Positions 51,455 to 60,224 of a stretch of 64,000 nt of DNA are shown here, piece after piece. Source of the stretch: Pelomonas sp051857475 (GTDB lineage: Bacteria > Pseudomonadota > Gammaproteobacteria > Burkholderiales > Burkholderiaceae_C). The position numbers and the translations under genes were made by a program. The stretch is from contig NZ_JBPZGZ010000003.1 in NCBI RefSeq assembly GCF_051857475.1, positions 558,001 to 622,000 on the forward strand, given 5' to 3'. The notes under the pieces were generated by a model, which saw nothing but the letters and a program-made list of their open reading frames with translations, had not been told where the DNA came from and did not search any database. The first letter of the stretch is position 1. Every line of letters starts with the position of its first letter.

Positions 51455-52624
51455 ATGAAATACCTCCATCTCATCTGGGCCGCGCTGTTCCGGCGCAAGG
51501 GCAGGACCTTCCTGACCCTGGTGTCCATCATCACGGCCTTCCTGCTGTTCGGCCTGCTGGACGCGGTGCGCGTCGGTTTTGACCAGGCCGGCAAGAGTGC
51601 CAACGGCGCCCAGAGATTGCAGACGGGCTCCAAGCTCAGCTTCATCCAGCTGCTGCCGATGTCATTGAGCGCGCGCATCTCGCAGATCGACGGCGTCAAG
51701 GACGTGGCCTTCGCCAACTGGTTTGGTGGGGCCTACCAGAAGCCCGAGAACCAAGTCTTCAGCTTCGCCGTCGCGCCCAACTACCTGGATGTCTATCCGG
51801 AGATGGAAGTCTCGGCCGAGCATCGCAAGGCCTTTGCCGAAACCAAGGACGGTGCCATCGTCGGCGAAGGTCTGGCGCGCAAGTTCGGCTGGAAGGTGGG
51901 CGACACGGTGCCCATGCAATCCACCATCTTTCCGGACCGCAACGGCAGCCAGAACTGGCCGTTCAAGATCGTCGGCCTCATCCATGTGGCCGACAAGAAG
52001 TCGGGCGCCTGGTACGACCAGATGTTCCTGCTGAACTGGAAGTATTTCGACGACACCACGCCCTGGAACAACGGCCAGGTGGGCTGGTATGTGACCCGCG
52101 TCAAGGACGTCAACCAGGCCGACCGCGTGCTGAAGGCCATCGACGAGATCTCGGCCAATTCCGACCACGAGACGCGCACCCAGACCGAGGCGGCGGCCAT
52201 GTCCAGCTGGATGAAGCAGGTGGCCGACATCAACCTCATCGTCACCTCCATCATGGGCGCCGTGTTCTTCACGCTGCTGCTGCTGGCCGGCAACACCATG
52301 ATGCAGGCGGTGCGCGAGCGCACCGGCGAGATCGCGGTGCTGAAGACGCTGGGCTTCTCGGGCGAGAGCGTGCTGTCCATGGTGCTGGCCGAGTCGGTGC
52401 TGTTGCTGCTGATCGGTGGTTCGGTCGGCCTGCTGCTGGCCAGCGTCATTGGCCCCGTCGTCAGCAAGGGCAGCGGTGGCGCGCTGAATCTGCCGGCGGC
52501 GGGAGCCGCGAGCTGGATGACGGGCATCGGCCTGGCGCTGTTTTTCGGCCTGGCCGTGGGCGCGCTGCCCGCGGTACGTGCCATGCGCGTGAACATCACC
52601 GATGCACTGGCCGGGAGGGCATGA
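51455..52624 (+). CDS. FtsX-type ABC exporter permease 1
   Basis: A 389-residue MacB-like permease. It has an N-terminal helix after MKYLHLIWAALFRRKGRTFLTLVSIITAFLLFG, a periplasmic domain (about 45-255) and a C-terminal three-helix FtsX core with ERTGEIAVLKTLGFSGESVLSMVLAESVLLLLIGG. Such permeases drive adaptor-coupled mechanical export rather than a classic channel. It begins 9 bases after the ATPase and ends 1 base before permease 2. Likely forms a heterodimer with permease 2. Substrate unknown; macrolides, peptides and lipoproteins are all possible for this family. Confidence 0.92.
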   Translation: MKYLHLIWAALFRRKGRTFLTLVSIITAFLLFGLLDAVRVGFDQAGKSANGAQRLQTGSKLSFIQLLPMSLSARISQIDGVKDVAFANWFGGAYQKPENQVFSFAVAPNYLDVYPEMEVSAEHRKAFAETKDGAIVGEGLARKFGWKVGDTVPMQSTIFPDRNGSQNWPFKIVGLIHVADKKSGAWYDQMFLLNWKYFDDTTPWNNGQVGWYVTRVKDVNQADRVLKAIDEISANSDHETRTQTEAAAMSSWMKQVADINLIVTSIMGAVFFTLLLLAGNTMMQAVRERTGEIAVLKTLGFSGESVLSMVLAESVLLLLIGGSVGLLLASVIGPVVSKGSGGALNLPAAGAASWMTGIGLALFFGLAVGALPAVRAMRVNITDALAGRA

Positions 52625-52625
52625 C

Positions 52626-53942
52626 ATGAAATTCCTGAAGAACTTCGGGCTCGTCCTGCTGCTCGTCATCGTGTTAGTGGCCTGGGTGATGATGCCTTGG
52701 CAGGGCGCACTCGCCGTGGCTGTGCTGCTGGGCCTGTGGATGTTCCTGTTCCGCAGCGGCGCGCAGGCCCGCTCGGTCACCGCGGTGGGCATCAGCACGC
52801 TGACGCAGCGCCTGGGCTCGTCGGCCGTCATCGTTGTCGGCATCGCCGGCGTGGTGGGCGTGCTGGTGGCCCTGCTGGCCATGGCCGAGGGCTATGCGCA
52901 GACCCTGCGCAACTCCGGGTCGCTGGACACGGCCATCGTCATGCGCGGCGCCTCAGCCAACGAGGTGTCGTCCTCGCTGAGCCGTGAGGACATCGTGCAG
53001 ATCGAGCAGGCCCCGGGCATCGCCCGTAACGCCAAGGGCGAGCCGCTGATCTCGGCCGAGACGGTGGTGGCGGCCAACCTGCCCATCAAGGGCGGCAAGG
53101 CCGACGAGTCCGGCAGCGCCCAGGTGCGCGGCATCAGCGAGGCGGCCTTCGTCGTGCGCCCCAACGCCAAGATCGTCGAGGGCAAGATCTTCCAGCCCGG
53201 CCTGCGCGAGATCGTCGTCGGCAAGGGCGCCGTGCGCCAGTTCGAGGGCCTCAAGGTCGGCGCGACGCTGAAGCTGGGCAACCAGCCCTGGACCATCGTC
53301 GGCATCTTCGCCTCGGGCGACGCGATGGAGTCGGAGCTGTGGGCCGACGCCAATGTCGTCAACGACGCCTACAAGCGCGGCAGCGGCCGCAACTCGGCCA
53401 CGGTCAAGCTCGAGAACCCGGCGGCCATCAAGGCCTTCAGCGAGTCGCTCGAAAACAACCCGCAGCTCAAGGTCAAGGCCAGCACGACGCTGGACTTCTT
53501 CGCCAAGCAGAGCGAGCAGATGACCAAGGTGCTGCGCATCATCGGCATCGTGGTCGGCTCCATCATGGCCGTCGGCGCGGTGTTCGGCGCACTGAACACC
53601 ATGTTCGCGGCCGTGGCGGCGCGGGCCCGTGAGATCGCCACGCTGCGGGCCATCGGCTTCCGCGGCCTGCCGGTGGTGGTGGCCGTGATGCTGGAGACGA
53701 CGCTGCTGGCCCTGATCGGCGGCCTCATCGGTGGCGGCGTGGCCTGGCTGATCTTCAACGGCTTCGAGGCCTCGACGATGGCGGCCGGTTCGGTCGGCAA
53801 GCTCAGCTTCAACCTGGCCGTTTCGCCGGGCCTGCTGTGGGAGGGCATCAAATGGGCCCTGGCCATCGGCTTTGTGGGCGGGCTGTTCCCGGCGGTGCGG
53901 GCGGCTTCGCTGCCGGTGACGACGGCGCTGCGGGAGGCGTGA
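52626..53942 (+). CDS. FtsX-type ABC exporter permease 2
   Basis: A 438-residue FtsX-family permease, partner of the preceding gene. It differs by two helices before the standard fold (about 5-45) and a first helix region GISTLTQRLGSSAVIVVGIAGVVGVLVALLAM. A periplasmic domain (about 95-300) follows, then the core AARAREIATLRAIGFRGLPVVVAVMLETTLLALIGGLIGG. ATG 52626 is favoured because it follows the previous stop by 1 base; the upstream extension from 52602 lies inside permease 1. It is the last gene of the four-gene exporter operon. Confidence 0.92.
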   Translation: MKFLKNFGLVLLLVIVLVAWVMMPWQGALAVAVLLGLWMFLFRSGAQARSVTAVGISTLTQRLGSSAVIVVGIAGVVGVLVALLAMAEGYAQTLRNSGSLDTAIVMRGASANEVSSSLSREDIVQIEQAPGIARNAKGEPLISAETVVAANLPIKGGKADESGSAQVRGISEAAFVVRPNAKIVEGKIFQPGLREIVVGKGAVRQFEGLKVGATLKLGNQPWTIVGIFASGDAMESELWADANVVNDAYKRGSGRNSATVKLENPAAIKAFSESLENNPQLKVKASTTLDFFAKQSEQMTKVLRIIGIVVGSIMAVGAVFGALNTMFAAVAARAREIATLRAIGFRGLPVVVAVMLETTLLALIGGLIGGGVAWLIFNGFEASTMAAGSVGKLSFNLAVSPGLLWEGIKWALAIGFVGGLFPAVRAASLPVTTALREA

Positions 53943-54063
53943 GCCGGCGGCGCCCGGCAGCTTCATGCCCTCAACCTTGGGGACGTTCAGGACAGGGCGG
54001 CGTCCCATCCATGCTGGAATCCCTTCGCCGTCGGCTGCACGACGGACGAAGAGGATTCCCCGC

Positions 54064-56154
54064 ATGAAGCATTTCGCCCTGTCCGCCGCATGCCTGGCCT
54101 CGCTGGCTGCTGCGGCTCCGCCTGCTGCCTTGCCGTTCATGGAGACCGTGAACGGCATCCCGCTGGCGGACGAGTACCGCTGGATGGAGGATCCCGCCAA
54201 GGCCGCAGAACTGAGCGCCTGGGTGTTGTCCGAATCGTCTACCGCCCATGCTTCGCTGCGGGCGTTGCCCGAGCGCGGAGCGTTCGCGGCGGCGCTCAGG
54301 GAGGTGTCGTCCGATCTCACCAAGGTGCGCGACGTGCAGGTCGCTGGCCCTGTGACCGTGTTTCGCCGCACCGCCGCCGGCGACAAGACAGCCAAGCTCA
54401 TCGTCCGGGAGAACGGCAAGGAACGCGTGCTGATCGATCCCAACACGGTGCAGGGCTCGGTCGTGGCGATAGGCAGTGTGTCGCTGTCGCCCGACGGCAA
54501 GCTGGTGGCGGTGCACCAGTCCAAGGGCGGCGCCGAGGTGGGAGACATCACCCTCTACGACGTCGCCACGGGCCAGGCGGTGGGCGCGCCCATCCCGAAC
54601 ATCTGGAGTGAGTTTGCGCTGCAATGGCTGGGTGACGACTGGGTGAGTTACACGCAGATGGCGCCCGCCGGCAGCCGCGCCGACCCCATCACCGGCATGC
54701 GCACCTTCCTCAAGCGAGTGTCCGACGCCGGTCCCGGGCAGCCCGTCTTCGGGTTTGAGTCGCAGGGGCCTGCCTTCGCCGAGAAAGACTTTCCCGCCGT
54801 GCGCGGCACCCCATGGAGCGAGTGGGTGCTGGCCACGGGCGGCGGTGCGCGGGTCGACGTCAACTACTGGATCGCACGCAAGGCCGACCTGACTGCCGGC
54901 AAGCCGGCGTGGACGGTGCTCGCCACGTTGGACGACAAGGCCAATGATGCCGACGTGTTCGGCAACGCCGCTTTTGTGCTGACCACCAAGACCAACCCCT
55001 CGGGTGCCATCGTCCGCCGCACCCTCAACGGCCCGGGCCTGGGCGAGCCCGCCACGGTGTTCGAAGGGGGCGCGCGGCTCGTGCTGACCGGCCTCATCGT
55101 CGCCAAGGACGGCATCTATGCCGCCGCGCAGACCGACGGCGTCACGCGTCTCTTCTACAGCCCTGACGGGCAGCGCAAGTTCGCCGAGGTCAAGCTGCCG
55201 CTGGAGGCCGGCGACATCCTCGACCCGCACGTCAATGTCGACGGCAGCGGCGCCACGCTGGGGCTGATGGGCTGGGTGTCCAACGCTCGCAGCTACGCGC
55301 TGGCCAAGGGCAGGATCACCGATACCGGCATCGGCAGCCAGACGTGGGACGGGGCCCGCGGCATGCAGGTGGACCGCATGCAGGCCAGAAGCGCCGACGG
55401 CACGATGGTGCCGCTGGTGGTGCTGCACAGGAAGGGGCCGCTGCCCAAGGGCGGCATGCCCACCATCCTGGAAGCCTACGGCTCCTACGGCGTGTCCTCC
55501 ACGACGCCCGTCTACTGGCGCGACTTCATGGCATGGCTCTCGCGCGGTGGGGCGATGGCCTTTTGCGGCGTGCGCGGCGGCAGCGAGCGCGGTCGGGCCT
55601 GGCATGAAGGCGGGCGCAGCGCCAACAAGCCCAATGGCCATGCCGACTTCATCGCCTGCGCGCAGACGCTCAAGGCCAAGGGCATTGCCAAGCCCAAGGG
55701 CGTCGTCGGCATGGGCACCAGCGCAGGCGGCGCTCTCGTCCCGCCCGCGGCGCTGAAGCAGCCCGGCGCCTTTGCAGGCCTGGTGCCGCGCGTGGCCGTG
55801 CTCAACACCTCGCGCCTGGCTGCAGCGCCCAACGGCGCCAACCAGTTCGACGAGTTCGGCGACCCAGCGACCCCTGAAGGTTTCAAGGCTCTGCTCGCCA
55901 TGGACGCCTACCAGGCCCTGACCACGGCGACAGACATGCCCGACACCTTGATCACCATCGGCCTCAACGACAAGCGCGTCGCCCCCTGGATGAGTGCCAA
56001 GTTCGCCGCACGGGCGCAAGCCAGGTTCGGCGACCGGCGCAAGATCTGGCTGCGCGCCGAAACCGATGGCGGCCACGGCCACGGTACCGCCGAGGAAGCG
56101 AGGGCGGCCGAGTACGCCGACATCTTCGCGTTTGCGTGGGACAGGGCGCGCTAG
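54064..56154 (+). CDS. Prolyl oligopeptidase family protein (S9A)
   Basis: A 696-residue serine peptidase that cleaves short proline-containing peptides. It has a signal peptide (to about residue 20), an N-terminal MEDP-type segment (ADEYRWMEDPAKAAELSAWV), a seven-bladed propeller (about 70-420) and the catalytic alpha/beta-hydrolase domain. The nucleophile is S553 in GMGTSAGGALV, where most members have GGSNGG. The Asp lies in GLNDKRVAPW and the His in GGHGHGTAEE. The start ATG 54064 has GAGGAT upstream and gives the signal peptide; the open extension to 53965 is rejected. It converges with the M13 peptidase gene. Confidence 0.92.
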   Translation: MKHFALSAACLASLAAAAPPAALPFMETVNGIPLADEYRWMEDPAKAAELSAWVLSESSTAHASLRALPERGAFAAALREVSSDLTKVRDVQVAGPVTVFRRTAAGDKTAKLIVRENGKERVLIDPNTVQGSVVAIGSVSLSPDGKLVAVHQSKGGAEVGDITLYDVATGQAVGAPIPNIWSEFALQWLGDDWVSYTQMAPAGSRADPITGMRTFLKRVSDAGPGQPVFGFESQGPAFAEKDFPAVRGTPWSEWVLATGGGARVDVNYWIARKADLTAGKPAWTVLATLDDKANDADVFGNAAFVLTTKTNPSGAIVRRTLNGPGLGEPATVFEGGARLVLTGLIVAKDGIYAAAQTDGVTRLFYSPDGQRKFAEVKLPLEAGDILDPHVNVDGSGATLGLMGWVSNARSYALAKGRITDTGIGSQTWDGARGMQVDRMQARSADGTMVPLVVLHRKGPLPKGGMPTILEAYGSYGVSSTTPVYWRDFMAWLSRGGAMAFCGVRGGSERGRAWHEGGRSANKPNGHADFIACAQTLKAKGIAKPKGVVGMGTSAGGALVPPAALKQPGAFAGLVPRVAVLNTSRLAAAPNGANQFDEFGDPATPEGFKALLAMDAYQALTTATDMPDTLITIGLNDKRVAPWMSAKFAARAQARFGDRRKIWLRAETDGGHGHGTAEEARAAEYADIFAFAWDRAR

Positions 56155-56341
56155 ATTTGAGCCGGCGGACGGCGTGATCTGGGAGGCCGATCGCGGTGGC
56201 GCCGGCCTCAGTTTGATGGATTCGCCTCTTTCCCAGCCAGCGACAGCGCATGAGGGCGCTGGTGATGGGCGTTGGCTGCAGGCCGAAGGCTGCCGTTCGC
56301 GTCAGGCCTGACCGCTGCCAGCTATCGAGGCCTGTGGCCGC

Positions 56342-58393
56342 TCACCACAGTTTCACGCGCTGGTCAGGGGGGCGATACATCTTGTCGCCTGGCTTGATGT
56401 CGAAGGCCTCGTAGAAGCCGGCCTGGTTGGCCAGCGTGCCCTTGACGCGGAATTCGCCCGGCGAATGCGGGTCGCTCTTGATCTGGACGATGGCCGCCTC
56501 TTCGCGCTGCAGCGTGCGGAACTTGACGGCCCAGCCGATGTACAGCCGCTGCTCGCCGGTCAGCCCGTCGATCACGGGCGAAGGTTGGCCGCCCAGTGAC
56601 TTGCGGTAGGCCTTGTAGGCGATGGTCACGCCGGAGTTGTCGCCGATGTTCTCGCCCAGCGTGAACTGGCCGTTGACGAAGTAGCCCGGCACCGGGCTGA
56701 AGGCGCTGTACTGCTGCACCAGCCCGTTGGCACGCGCGGTGAAGGCGGCGCGGTCTTCCGCCGTCCACCAGTTGCGGAGGTTGCCATGGCCGTCGTAGCG
56801 GCTGCCCTGGTCGTCGAAACCATGGCTGATCTCGTGGCCGATGCTGGTGCCGACGGTGCCGTAGTTGATGGCGTCCTCCGCCTTCACGTCGAAGAAGGGC
56901 GGCTGCAGCAGCGCCGCCGGAAAGGTGATGGCGTTCTGCAGCGGGCTGTAGCTGGCGTTGACGGTCTGCGGCGTGAAGCCCCATTCGCCATGGTCCACCG
57001 GCTTGCCGAGCTTGGCGATGCCGCGGTCGAAGGCATGGCGGCGGCCCGCGCGCACGTTGGCGATCAGGTCGGTGCTGCTGGTGGTCAGGGCCGTGTAGTC
57101 GCGCCAGACATCCGGGTAGCCGATCTTGGGCGTGAACAGCGCCAGCTTGGCCTGCGCCTCTTTCTTCGTTGCCGGGCTCATCCACTCCAGTTCAGCGATG
57201 CCTTCGCGGAAGGTGGCGAGGAAATTGTTCACCATGGCCAGCACGCGCGCCTTGTTCTCGGGCGGAAAGTGCCGGGCCACATAGAGCTTGCCCACCGCCT
57301 CGCCCATGACGGAGTCGACGAACTGCTGGGCCTGGCGCCAGGGCGGCTCGTTCTCGGGCACACCGCGCAGCACCGTGCCGGTGAATGCGAAGCGCTCATC
57401 GGCCGCGGCCCGCGTGAGGTAGGGTGCATAGGCCGCCAGCACCTGCCACTTGAAATAGCTTTGCCACTGCTCCAGCGGCACCTCGGTCACCAGCTTCGAA
57501 AGGCCTGCGAAGTAGCTCGGCTGGCGCACCACCAGCGACGTGGCCTTGCCCGCGATGCCTGCGGCCTGCAGGTAGGCCGGCCATTCCAGTCCGGGCGCCT
57601 CTTCGGCCAGCTGCGCGAAGGTGCGCGGGTTGTAGGTCTTCAGGGCGTCGCGGTTGTCCACGCGGTTCCATTGCAGCTGGGCCAGCCGGGTCTCCAGGGC
57701 CAGCACGTTGGCCGCATGGCGCTCGGCCTGCGCATCGCCCTGCATCGTGAAGAGCTTGGTGATGTGCTGCACATAGGCCTGCCGCACGGCCGTCAGCTTC
57801 TGGTCCGTCTCGTTGAGGTAGTAGTCCCGGTCGGGCAGGCCCAGCCCGGACTGGGCCGCATAGACGACGTAGCGTTCCGCGTTCTGGGCGTCCTGCCCGA
57901 CGAAGACGCTGAAGGGCACGGTCACGCCCTGTCGTTCCAGCTCGGCCATCAAGGCGGCCAGGTCCTGGTGGCGGGTGACGGCGGTGATGCGCGCGAATTC
58001 AGGCGCCAGCGGTGCGAAGTCGCGCGCGTCGCGCGCCTTGTCGTCGGTGAACGTGGTGTACAGGTCGGCGATCTTTCGGGTCTCGCTGCCGGCCGCGCCC
58101 GGGTTCTTCAGAACGTCTTCCAGGATCGCCCGCACCTGCAAGGCTGCCGTCTCGCGCAGTTCGTCGTAGGTGCCCCAGCGCGCCTTGCTGGCCGGGATCT
58201 GCGTGCCGCGCGCCCAGCGGCCGTTGATGTAGGCGTAGAAGTCGTCCTGCGGCCGCACGGCCGGATCGAAGGACTTGACGTCGACGCCCGAGATCAAGGG
58301 CTTGCCCGCCTGCGCTGGCATATCGGCCGCGAGCGCAGGCGCGCCCAGGCCCGACGCCGCCATGAGCAGGAAACTGATGCAGATCGACTTCAT
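56342..58393 (-). CDS. M13 family zinc metallopeptidase (PepO/neprilysin-like)
   Basis: A 683-residue secreted endopeptidase. It has a signal peptide ending ALAA-D, the M13 N-terminal domain (from about 30, with FYAYINGRWARGTQIP), and a C-terminal catalytic domain. The catalytic domain has the zinc motif HEISH at 520-524, the third ligand in GENIGDNSG, and NASYSPLQNAITFPAALLQPPFFD. Such enzymes degrade small peptides in the periplasm. The C-terminus ends RVKLW instead of the usual CRVW, as expected for forms without the terminal disulfide. It is next to the S9 peptidase with convergent orientation, so the pair is a small peptide-degrading cluster. Confidence 0.94.
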   Translation of the reverse strand: MKSICISFLLMAASGLGAPALAADMPAQAGKPLISGVDVKSFDPAVRPQDDFYAYINGRWARGTQIPASKARWGTYDELRETAALQVRAILEDVLKNPGAAGSETRKIADLYTTFTDDKARDARDFAPLAPEFARITAVTRHQDLAALMAELERQGVTVPFSVFVGQDAQNAERYVVYAAQSGLGLPDRDYYLNETDQKLTAVRQAYVQHITKLFTMQGDAQAERHAANVLALETRLAQLQWNRVDNRDALKTYNPRTFAQLAEEAPGLEWPAYLQAAGIAGKATSLVVRQPSYFAGLSKLVTEVPLEQWQSYFKWQVLAAYAPYLTRAAADERFAFTGTVLRGVPENEPPWRQAQQFVDSVMGEAVGKLYVARHFPPENKARVLAMVNNFLATFREGIAELEWMSPATKKEAQAKLALFTPKIGYPDVWRDYTALTTSSTDLIANVRAGRRHAFDRGIAKLGKPVDHGEWGFTPQTVNASYSPLQNAITFPAALLQPPFFDVKAEDAINYGTVGTSIGHEISHGFDDQGSRYDGHGNLRNWWTAEDRAAFTARANGLVQQYSAFSPVPGYFVNGQFTLGENIGDNSGVTIAYKAYRKSLGGQPSPVIDGLTGEQRLYIGWAVKFRTLQREEAAIVQIKSDPHSPGEFRVKGTLANQAGFYEAFDIKPGDKMYRPPDQRVKLW

Positions 58394-58497
58394 GACGGTC
58401 CTTGATGGCGCCTTGGGTTGCGGTCATTCTTGCAGACGCCGCGGATCCGCATGGGGCAGACCTGGCTGGCCATCCGAGAGCCGCCGACACCCTGCGC

Positions 58498-59262
58498 CTA
58501 ACTGAACGCCGCCAGCAATCTTTCCAGCGCCACCGTGAACGGCGTCTGCATCAGCGGCAGCGTGGCCACCATGCCGATCAGGCCGATGCTGACGGTCAGC
58601 GGGAAGCCGACCGAGAAGACGCCGATCTGGGGCGCGACGCGGGAGATCACGCCGAGCACGAGGTTGACGAACATCAGCATGGTGATCAGCGGCAGCGCGA
58701 TCCACAGGCCGATGCTGAAGATCTCGGCGCCCCATTGTTGGGGCTTCGCCATGCGCAGGAAGGCGAAGGGTTCGGTGCCGACCGGGAAGGCGTAGAAGCT
58801 CTGGATCAACGCGTTGATCAGCAGCAGATGGCCGTTGATGGCGATGAACAGGAAGGCCACCATGCTGCCGAAGAAGCGTGCGCTGGCCGTGCCCTGGGCG
58901 CCGGTGCTGGGATCGAAGAAGCCGGCGAAGTTCAGGCCCATCTGCAGGCCGATGATTTCACCGGCGAACTCCAGGGCCGCGAACACGATGCGCACCGCGA
59001 AGCCCATGGACAGGCCGATGAGCAGCTGCTGGGCCACCAGCAGCGTCAGGCCGGGCAGGGAGTCCAGCGGCGTGACCGGCATGGTCGGCAGCGACGGCTG
59101 GGCCGCCACCGAGATGAAGAGGGCCAGGCCGATGCGCAGGCGCAGCGGCACATTGCGCTGGCTGAAGGTGGGCATGCCGGCGAACAGGGCCAGCGTGCGG
59201 ATGAAGGGCCACAGGAGTGGGTTCAGCCAGGCGAGGAGTTGGGCTTCGGTGACGGAGAACAT
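58498..59262 (-). CDS. fliR: Flagellar type III export component FliR
   Basis: A 254-residue inner-membrane protein of the FliPQR export gate at the flagellar base. Six to seven helices are visible, with the family segments NPLLWPFIRTLALFAGMPTFSQRNVP, FAGEIIGLQMGLNFAGFFDP and ITMLMFVNLVLGVISRVAPQIGVFSVGFPLT. The start ATG 59262 (MFSVTEAQLL) has GGAG-type bases upstream; the frame continues to 59499 only through the palindromic element and is not real. It is separated from fliQ by 683 bases, unlike the overlapping genes before it. It is the last visible gene of the operon. Confidence 0.96.
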   Translation of the reverse strand: MFSVTEAQLLAWLNPLLWPFIRTLALFAGMPTFSQRNVPLRLRIGLALFISVAAQPSLPTMPVTPLDSLPGLTLLVAQQLLIGLSMGFAVRIVFAALEFAGEIIGLQMGLNFAGFFDPSTGAQGTASARFFGSMVAFLFIAINGHLLLINALIQSFYAFPVGTEPFAFLRMAKPQQWGAEIFSIGLWIALPLITMLMFVNLVLGVISRVAPQIGVFSVGFPLTVSIGLIGMVATLPLMQTPFTVALERLLAAFS

Positions 59263-59340
59263 GTTCTTGCTGGTCGCTTCGTCACTCAGAGGCAGATTGT
59301 GTCGGGACACTTTTGCGTAGAGCCTTTCGGCTCGGTGCAG

Positions 59341-59925
59341 TGAGCCGGGAGTCCGCCCCGGCAGGGCGGGTAACTTTTGGCGAAGCCTTCGGCTTTCTCT
59401 GACGCGCCAGAGAAAAGTCACCAAAAGAGGAGCGCTGAATGCAATCCGCACTCGAGCGGTGGCATGCGCTCGCGATGCTCGGAACTGGACCGTGCCCAAA
59501 CGCGACCCGCTGCGCTCTCGCTGCTGTCCCTGTGAAGAGAGCCATCCATCGCTCCTTCACGCCCGTTAACGCCGGCTGCACGCCGGGCTCACCAGGAATG
59601 CAGCGTCGCTGGGGCGACGCATCGAACGGGCGCACTCGTCGCGTCGCCCGAGCGACGCTGTTTCTTGTTTTCTGGTGAGCCCGGCGTGCAGCCGCGCGTT
59701 CAGCGCCCCGCTGGCGCGATGCGTGATGCTCGTCATAGGGACAGCAGCGAGAGCGCAGCGGGTCGCGTCTGGGTGCGATGCCGCTGGTCGTTTTCGCGCG
59801 CCGTTCATGGCGTCGTGATACTCGTGTGCGGTTCAGGGCCTCTTCTTTGGTGACTTTCTTCTGGCCCCGCAGAAGAAAGTTACCCCGCCGCCGGGCGGGA
59901 CTCCCGGCTGGGCCTTGGCAGAAAG
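59341..59925. repeat. Giant imperfect palindrome between fliQ and fliR
   Basis: Nearly the entire 683-base gap is one long inverted repeat. Matching blocks, outside to inside: 59343-59378 with 59876-59909; 59410-59430 with 59839-59861; 59501-59530 with 59738-59767 (30 of 30 identical as reverse complement); 59576-59595 with 59672-59691 (20 of 20 identical); 59601-59620 with 59641-59660. The arms are not identical between blocks. Short open frames exist on both strands but are arginine-rich and differ between arms. There is no recognisable transposase. A dispersed non-coding element or a dead pair of inverted repeat units fits best. Confidence 0.85.
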
Positions 59926-59945
59926 CCGGCGCCACTGCGACAGCC

Positions 59946-60215
59946 TCAGCCAACCACGTTGGGAATCGTCATCAACGTCCGCTGGATGTACTCCACCAGC
60001 GTCGTCATCATCCACGGCCCGGCGACGGCCAGCGTCAGCACGGTGGCGATGACTTTGGGCACGAAGGACAGCGTCGCCTCATTGATCTGCGTGGCCGCCT
60101 GGATCACGCTGACGACGACGCCAACGAGCAGCACGACGATGAGGACCGGTGCGGCCACGAGCATCATCATGTAGAGGCCTTGCTGGCCAAAGGTGAAGAC
60201 TTGTTGGGCGTCCAT
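59946..60215 (-). CDS. fliQ: Flagellar type III export component FliQ
   Basis: An 89-residue, two-helix inner-membrane protein of the export gate. The sequence MDAQQVFTFGQQGLYMMMLVAAPVLI, QAATQINEATLSFVPK and the C-terminal PWMMTTLVEYIQ segment are typical of FliQ; length is normal. It starts 9 bases after fliP. Its stop is followed within about 20 bases by the outer arm of the large palindrome. Confidence 0.97.
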   Translation of the reverse strand: MDAQQVFTFGQQGLYMMMLVAAPVLIVVLLVGVVVSVIQAATQINEATLSFVPKVIATVLTLAVAGPWMMTTLVEYIQRTLMTIPNVVG

Positions 60216-60224
60216 GGTCGGTTC

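Noticed and set aside
49536..53942. Type I secretion or RND efflux system
   Set aside because: There is no fused ABC permease, RND pump or outer-membrane channel; a separate ATPase and two FtsX permeases make it MacAB-like.
59439..59808. Short open frames inside the giant palindrome (79-80 codons on both strands)
   Set aside because: They mirror each other through the repeat, are Arg/Ala rich, have no ribosome-binding sites, and no known domain. I treat the element as non-coding.
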